Shown here: one piece after another, positions 4,351 to 5,264 of the stretch
How the letters are laid out: each line of letters starts with the position of its first letter
Numbering within the stretch: position 1 is the first letter of the stretch
Assembly (NCBI GenBank): GCA_024642645.1
Contig: JAHEAS010000307.1
Location: 1 to 5,264 of the forward strand
Source of the DNA: Saprospirales bacterium
Lineage (GTDB): Bacteria; Bacteroidota; Bacteroidia; Chitinophagales; Saprospiraceae
Reading direction: 5' to 3'
Length of the DNA stretch: 5,264 nt
Notes under the pieces: model-generated
Database searches by the model: none
What the model saw: the letters and a program-made list of their open reading frames with translations, nothing else
What the model was told of the DNA's origin: nothing
Made by a program: the position numbers and the translations under genes

Positions 4351-5264
4351 TACTTTCATTTTCATCAAACTCAAATTCCAACTGCACACCCTCCCCTGCC
4401 CCTTCCCGCTCCAAGTTTGAGACGGAAATACCTAACAACCGCACTGCTTCGAATTCGTGCCGACTGGCTTCCAGTAGTTCAAAAGTCGCCTGTTGTAGTG
4501 CCTCTAAGCTTCGGATTTCACCACCAAACGACTTGCTGCGGCTGATGATTTTGAACTCCGGCGTCTTCATTTTAAGTGTCACGGTCCGACCGAAATTGTC
4601 GTGTTTGACCATGTAGTTGAACACCGTTTCGATGATGGGCACCAGGCGTTCTTTCATTTCGGCGGTATCGCTCACATCTTCAAAAAAAGTTCGCTCTGCC
4701 CCAATGGACTTACGTATGCGGTTGGGGTTCACAGGCCGATTGTCCTCCGCTCGCACGATGCGGAAGTAGTAGCGTCCGGACTTGCCGAAGCGTTGTGAGA
4801 GTTCGATTTCGTTGAAATTTCGTAGGTCACCACCAGTTCGGATGCCCATTTTCTTCATACGCTCCGATGTCACTTTGCCAATGCCATGGAATTTCTCGAC
4901 GGGCAGTTTTGCCAAAAAATCTAATGCCTCCTCAGGCAGAATGGTTTTCATGCCATTCGGTTTATTGATATCGGAAGCCACTTTCGCCAAAAACTTGTTG
5001 AAGGAAACACCCGCCGAAGCCGTAAGCCCCGTCTCCTCTTCGATTCGACGGCGAATGTCCATGGCGATTTGCATGGCAGAGACAATGTTTTTCTTATTTT
5101 CGGTGACATCGAGGTAAGCTTCGTCCAACGAAAGTGGCTCCACCAGGTCGGTGTATTCAAGGAAGATTGCACGGATTTGCTTGGAGACTTCGTGGTAGGC
5201 CTTGAAGTTGGACTTCACAAAAATGATGTTCGGGCAAAGCCGCTGCGCCGTAATACCCGGCATT
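4328..5264 (-). CDS. dinB: DNA polymerase IV (Y-family translesion polymerase), N-terminus beyond right edge
   Basis: Pol IV is an error-prone polymerase that bypasses damaged template. 312 codons are partly or fully visible, ending at TAG 4330-4328. The methionine at 5263 is internal (the SAMPG region), so about 55 residues with the first catalytic Asp lie outside the window. Numbering from that methionine, the catalytic LSLDEAYLDVT is at 44-54, with D47 and E48 matching D103/E104 of E. coli DinB. TASAGVSFNKFLAKVASDIN (81-100) is the conserved palm segment, followed by KPNG. FHGIGKVTSERMKKMGIRTG (125-144) is the helix-hairpin-helix thumb, and RKSIGAERTFFED (184-196) opens the little-finger domain. 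Near the end GVQLEFEFDE (292-301) resembles a QLxLF-type beta-clamp-binding motif. No LexA box can be assessed because the promoter is outside the window. The polymerase appears intact over the visible part. Confidence 0.96.
   Translation of the reverse strand, partial: MPGITAQRLCPNIIFVKSNFKAYHEVSKQIRAIFLEYTDLVEPLSLDEAYLDVTENKKNIVSAMQIAMDIRRRIEEETGLTASAGVSFNKFLAKVASDINKPNGMKTILPEEALDFLAKLPVEKFHGIGKVTSERMKKMGIRTGGDLRNFNEIELSQRFGKSGRYYFRIVRAEDNRPVNPNRIRKSIGAERTFFEDVSDTAEMKERLVPIIETVFNYMVKHDNFGRTVTLKMKTPEFKIISRSKSFGGEIRSLEALQQATFELLEASRHEFEAVRLLGISVSNLEREGAGEGVQLEFEFDENESIKPKLPG

Noticed and set aside
4341..5117. Plus-strand open frames opposite dinB
   Set aside because: They are antisense shadows of a clearly conserved polymerase gene and show no family features.
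5261..5263. Methionine codon at the right edge as the dinB start
   Set aside because: It corresponds to the internal SAMPG methionine of Y-family polymerases; the first catalytic aspartate region must lie beyond the window.

Overview
The window looks like a chromosomal segment from a member of the Bacteroidota. The main reasons are a gcvH-vanZ-tonB cluster typical of that phylum, the Bacteroidota-type alternative GlmU-like protein, type B ribosomal protein L31, start codons without Shine-Dalgarno sequences, and several sites matching the Bacteroidota primary-sigma promoter (TTTG or TTG, about 17-18 bases, then TAnnTTTG). A genus cannot be named from the sequence alone.

Layout, left to right. 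Positions 1-1187 hold a leftward cluster, read from right to left: gcvH (lipoyl carrier of the glycine cleavage system), a small VanZ-family membrane protein, and the N-terminal 121 residues of a TonB-type energy transducer that runs off the left edge. Positions 1188-2008 form an unusually long (821-base) spacer between divergent genes, with no convincing protein gene. It contains a candidate leftward promoter far upstream of gcvH, a very strong leftward intrinsic terminator (1532-1571), a leftward promoter-like site just upstream of it (1603-1631) whose spacer is a perfect 16-base palindrome, one perfect DnaA-box 9-mer, and the promoter of the L31 gene. The middle elements together suggest a small RNA of about 68 nt.

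Positions 2009-2346 hold rpmE2 with its own promoter and intrinsic terminator, a self-contained unit. Positions 2417-4350 hold a GlmU-like sugar-nucleotide enzyme followed 17 bases later by a spermidine-synthase-like SAM-dependent enzyme. The second gene also has a consensus promoter, inside the end of the first, whose predicted start falls on its TTG initiation codon. Positions 4328-5264 carry dinB (DNA polymerase IV) on the minus strand, cut at the right edge. Its 3' end overlaps that of the SAM-dependent enzyme by 23 bases.

The protein genes are mostly housekeeping (translation, one-carbon metabolism, envelope precursor synthesis, outer-membrane energising, translesion synthesis), and no mobile element, CRISPR array or defence system is visible. 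The least explained part is the 821-base spacer with its candidate small RNA.
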